NCBI GenBank assembly: GCA_039808765.1
Contig: JBDHTQ010000007.1
Span: 1 to 64,000 of the forward strand
Reading direction: 5' to 3'
From: JBDHTQ01 sp039808765
GTDB taxonomy: Bacteria; Pseudomonadota; Alphaproteobacteria; UBA2400
DNA: 64,000 nucleotides
Shown in pieces: positions 62,402-64,000 of the stretch. The notes beneath the pieces were generated by a model. It had not been told where the DNA came from. It did not search any database and saw only the letters and a program-made list of their open reading frames with translations. A program made the position numbers and the translations under genes. How positions within the stretch are numbered: position 1 is the first letter of the stretch; each line of letters begins with the position of its first letter.

Positions 62402-63218
62402 CGTGATCAACACCAATCAAAAAAAGACCATATTTTTTACATAAATCCAGCGTTGTTTCTTGCTCAAGCAAAATGGCTCGTCCTGCCTCTACCGCAATTC
62501 CGATCAGGCCAGCCTGATGTGCCTGCTCAACAGTTTCTGGCCCGATTGTTGGTAAATCAAGCCGTGCGTCTTGTTGCGGTTTGCTCATTTTGATAAGAAT
62601 GCCGCCGCGGCCCTGTCTTTTTAAAGTGCTTGATCGGCGGATCATTTCTGCAGTGCCTTCAATTGCTTCAACGGTCAAAATAATCCCTTGTTGAACAATC
62701 ACCGCCTGACCAACATCAACGGGGGCCAGCGCACTCAATACCGCACATCCACGCTGAATGTCTTTGCGAATTTCATCGTTTAAAATTGCAGAATCATCGG
62801 TAAGTAACCCATGTGGCATTAACAAAGTATGCAAGACATCTTGAGCAGCGATAACTTTAAACCCCTCACTTTCAAGCTCTTTTTTAATGACGTTAAGCAG
62901 CCCGTCATCGCCGAGCCATGCCAACCCTGCTTTCGCAAAAATTCTTGCGGCACGCCAATCCGGCCTTAGTTCAGTGAAGGTGGGGCGTTTAACAGATCCG
63001 GCAAAAATAATGTCTTCACAGCCTTCTTTTTTGAGCAACCTAATTGTGCGTCGGGCGGCCCCCAGCCGGGTTTGAGCGTGAGGGTATGCATGAAATATTC
63101 CAGCGTCCACTTGACCTTCAAAGGCAATAACAAACGGCCGACGACCTTGTGCCTCTGCAGCTTCAGCGATTTGAAGGGGTAAGGCCCCTTTCCCAGCTAA
63201 GATCCCCAAGCGTCTCAC
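62385..63218 (-). CDS. lpxI: UDP-2,3-diacylglucosamine hydrolase LpxI
   Basis: LpxI carries out the same step as LpxH by a different mechanism and is the usual alphaproteobacterial form. The 277-residue protein has RRLGILAGKGALPLQIAEAA, the GSVKRPTFTELRPDW region and the C-terminal catalytic part (DARLDLPTIGPETVEQAH). It overlaps lpxB and lies 47 bp after fabZ. The place between fabZ and lpxI, where lpxA is usually found, is empty. Confidence 0.95.
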   Translation of the reverse strand: MRRLGILAGKGALPLQIAEAAEAQGRRPFVIAFEGQVDAGIFHAYPHAQTRLGAARRTIRLLKKEGCEDIIFAGSVKRPTFTELRPDWRAARIFAKAGLAWLGDDGLLNVIKKELESEGFKVIAAQDVLHTLLMPHGLLTDDSAILNDEIRKDIQRGCAVLSALAPVDVGQAVIVQQGIILTVEAIEGTAEMIRRSSTLKRQGRGGILIKMSKPQQDARLDLPTIGPETVEQAHQAGLIGIAVEAGRAILLEQETTLDLCKKYGLFLIGVDHDAAIT

Positions 63219-63265
63219 ATCTGCTCCAAAAGCACCAATCCCCTCATTCCTTATAAGGTTGAGCG

Positions 63266-63718
63266 TTAGGATTCTTTATCCAAAATCATCGCTGAATAAA
63301 TTGCTTCAGCACATAAAACGCCGTTCACCTTGGCCTCACCTTTAAATTTCCAAACATTGCCGCGGCTGCGTTCTTTCACAACGTGAATATGAATTTGATC
63401 GCCGGGAACAACTGGCTTACGGAAACGTGCTTCATCAATCGTCATAAAATAAACAAGTTTTCCCTCTGCCTCTTTTCCAAGTGTGTGCACAACTAAAACT
63501 GCAGAAGTCTGGGCCATAGCCTCAATAATTAAAACACCTGGCATCACGGGTTTTTTGGGAAAATGGCCCATAAAAAAAGGTTCATTGATGGAGACGTTTT
63601 TAACGCCTACAGCACTTTCTCCCGTAACAATATTCTCAACCCGCTCAATCATCAGAATTGGCGCGCGATGAGGAATCATCTCCATGATGCGTTCAACATC
63701 TAAGTTTGTCTCTGTCAT
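63266..63718 (-). CDS. fabZ: 3-hydroxyacyl-ACP dehydratase FabZ
   Basis: FabZ dehydrates 3-hydroxyacyl-ACP. The 150-residue hot-dog protein has MIPHRAPILMIERV, the catalytic histidine in GHFPKKPVMPGVLIIEAMAQ, and a normal C-terminus (AEAIYSAMI). It lies three bases after the lpxD stop. Confidence 0.97.
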   Translation of the reverse strand: MTETNLDVERIMEMIPHRAPILMIERVENIVTGESAVGVKNVSINEPFFMGHFPKKPVMPGVLIIEAMAQTSAVLVVHTLGKEAEGKLVYFMTIDEARFRKPVVPGDQIHIHVVKERSRGNVWKFKGEAKVNGVLCAEAIYSAMILDKES

Positions 63719-63721
63719 AAC

Positions 63722-64000
63722 TCAACCTTTTTCACTTTTTGATCGGCTACCTTTAGCCATTTGTTCAACCATGACATGCTGTCGGAAAAATTGCCGAATG
63801 GGAACAGCTGGTGATCCCATCAATTCTTCCCGTGGTGCCACGTCTCTCATGATGCCGCTTTGAGCGGCTAGGCGCGCACCATCTGCAATCGTGAGATGAC
63901 CCGCGATGCCAGATTGAGCCGCCATAACAACACCAGTGCCCAATTTTGTGCTGCCTGCAACACCTGATTGCGAAACTAAAACACATCCAGGGCCAAGGCG
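63722..64000 (-). CDS. lpxD: UDP-3-O-acylglucosamine N-acyltransferase LpxD, C-terminal part
   Basis: The last 92 codons of LpxD are present; the gene enters from the right edge. The visible part has hexapeptide-repeat turns (VLVSQSGVAGSTKLGTG, VMAAQSGIAGHLTIADG, RLAAQSGIM), then GSPAVPIRQFFRQ, and a helical end. LpxD adds the second acyl chain to the lipid A precursor. It leads the cluster lpxD-fabZ-lpxI-lpxB. Confidence 0.94.
   Translation of the reverse strand, partial: RLGPGCVLVSQSGVAGSTKLGTGVVMAAQSGIAGHLTIADGARLAAQSGIMRDVAPREELMGSPAVPIRQFFRQHVMVEQMAKGSRSKSEKG

Noticed and set aside
1..64000. tRNA, rRNA, CRISPR arrays and prophage genes
   Set aside because: No cloverleaf-type sequence, repeat-spacer array or phage structural gene was seen in the gaps; a tRNAscan-SE or CRISPR-finder run could confirm.

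Overview
The window is a chromosomal segment of an alphaproteobacterium. The strongest evidence is a circularly permuted (two-piece) tmRNA gene on the minus strand near 38.3-38.6 kb. Supporting evidence is a LpxI-type lipid A gene, a PhaR/PHA synthase locus, an RpoH-type sigma factor, a CarD protein and an FdxA-type 7Fe ferredoxin. Moderate GC, Dot/Icm-type secretion genes and PHA storage suggest a Rhodospirillales-, Micavibrionales- or Holosporales-like lineage; that placement is inference.

Layout. 1-11.9 kb: end of tuf, then the S10 and spc ribosomal protein clusters (rpsJ to rplO), secY and adk. The run is interrupted by two intrinsic-terminator-like hairpins, one between rplX and rplE and one across the rplO stop codon. 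The usual rpsM-rpsK-rpoA-rplQ block does not follow adk. 12-17.9 kb: a beta-hydroxyacid dehydrogenase gene, then the type II fatty acid cluster fabD-orf-fabG-acpP-fabF and mltG. 17.9-20.8 kb: a periplasmic ClpP-like protein and a polyhydroxyalkanoate locus (phaC and a PhaE-like gene, with divergent phaR). 20.9-25.4 kb: a DMT transporter, an SDR, ruvC-ruvA-ruvB and a small membrane protein.

25.6-38.2 kb is the most unusual part. A stand-alone receiver protein and a large hybrid histidine kinase are followed by DotM/IcmP, an unrecognised membrane protein and a DotL/IcmO coupling ATPase with a long Pro/Gln-rich tail carrying repeated Pro-Trp-Met motifs. Next come two DNA-identical type IVb-like prepilins, a PilM-like protein, a PilT/DotB-like ATPase and a third prepilin. 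No core-complex genes of a type IVB system are visible here, so this looks like a coupling-protein and pilin island whose remaining parts, if any, lie elsewhere.

38.2-48.5 kb: permuted ssrA, ettA, an unknown gene, an OmpW-like porin, a PPP-family phosphatase that has lost metal ligands, carD, fdxA, a polysaccharide flippase and rpoH. 48.5-61.2 kb: mixed genes including SseB-like, GtrA-like and LpxH-like proteins, oligoendopeptidase F, a UbiB-type kinase, ComEC, a secreted PHB-depolymerase-type esterase, an OB-fold periplasmic protein and several unknowns. 61.2-64 kb: lipid A genes lpxD-fabZ-lpxI-lpxB, without lpxA between fabZ and lpxI. I found no tRNA, rRNA, insertion sequence or CRISPR array.
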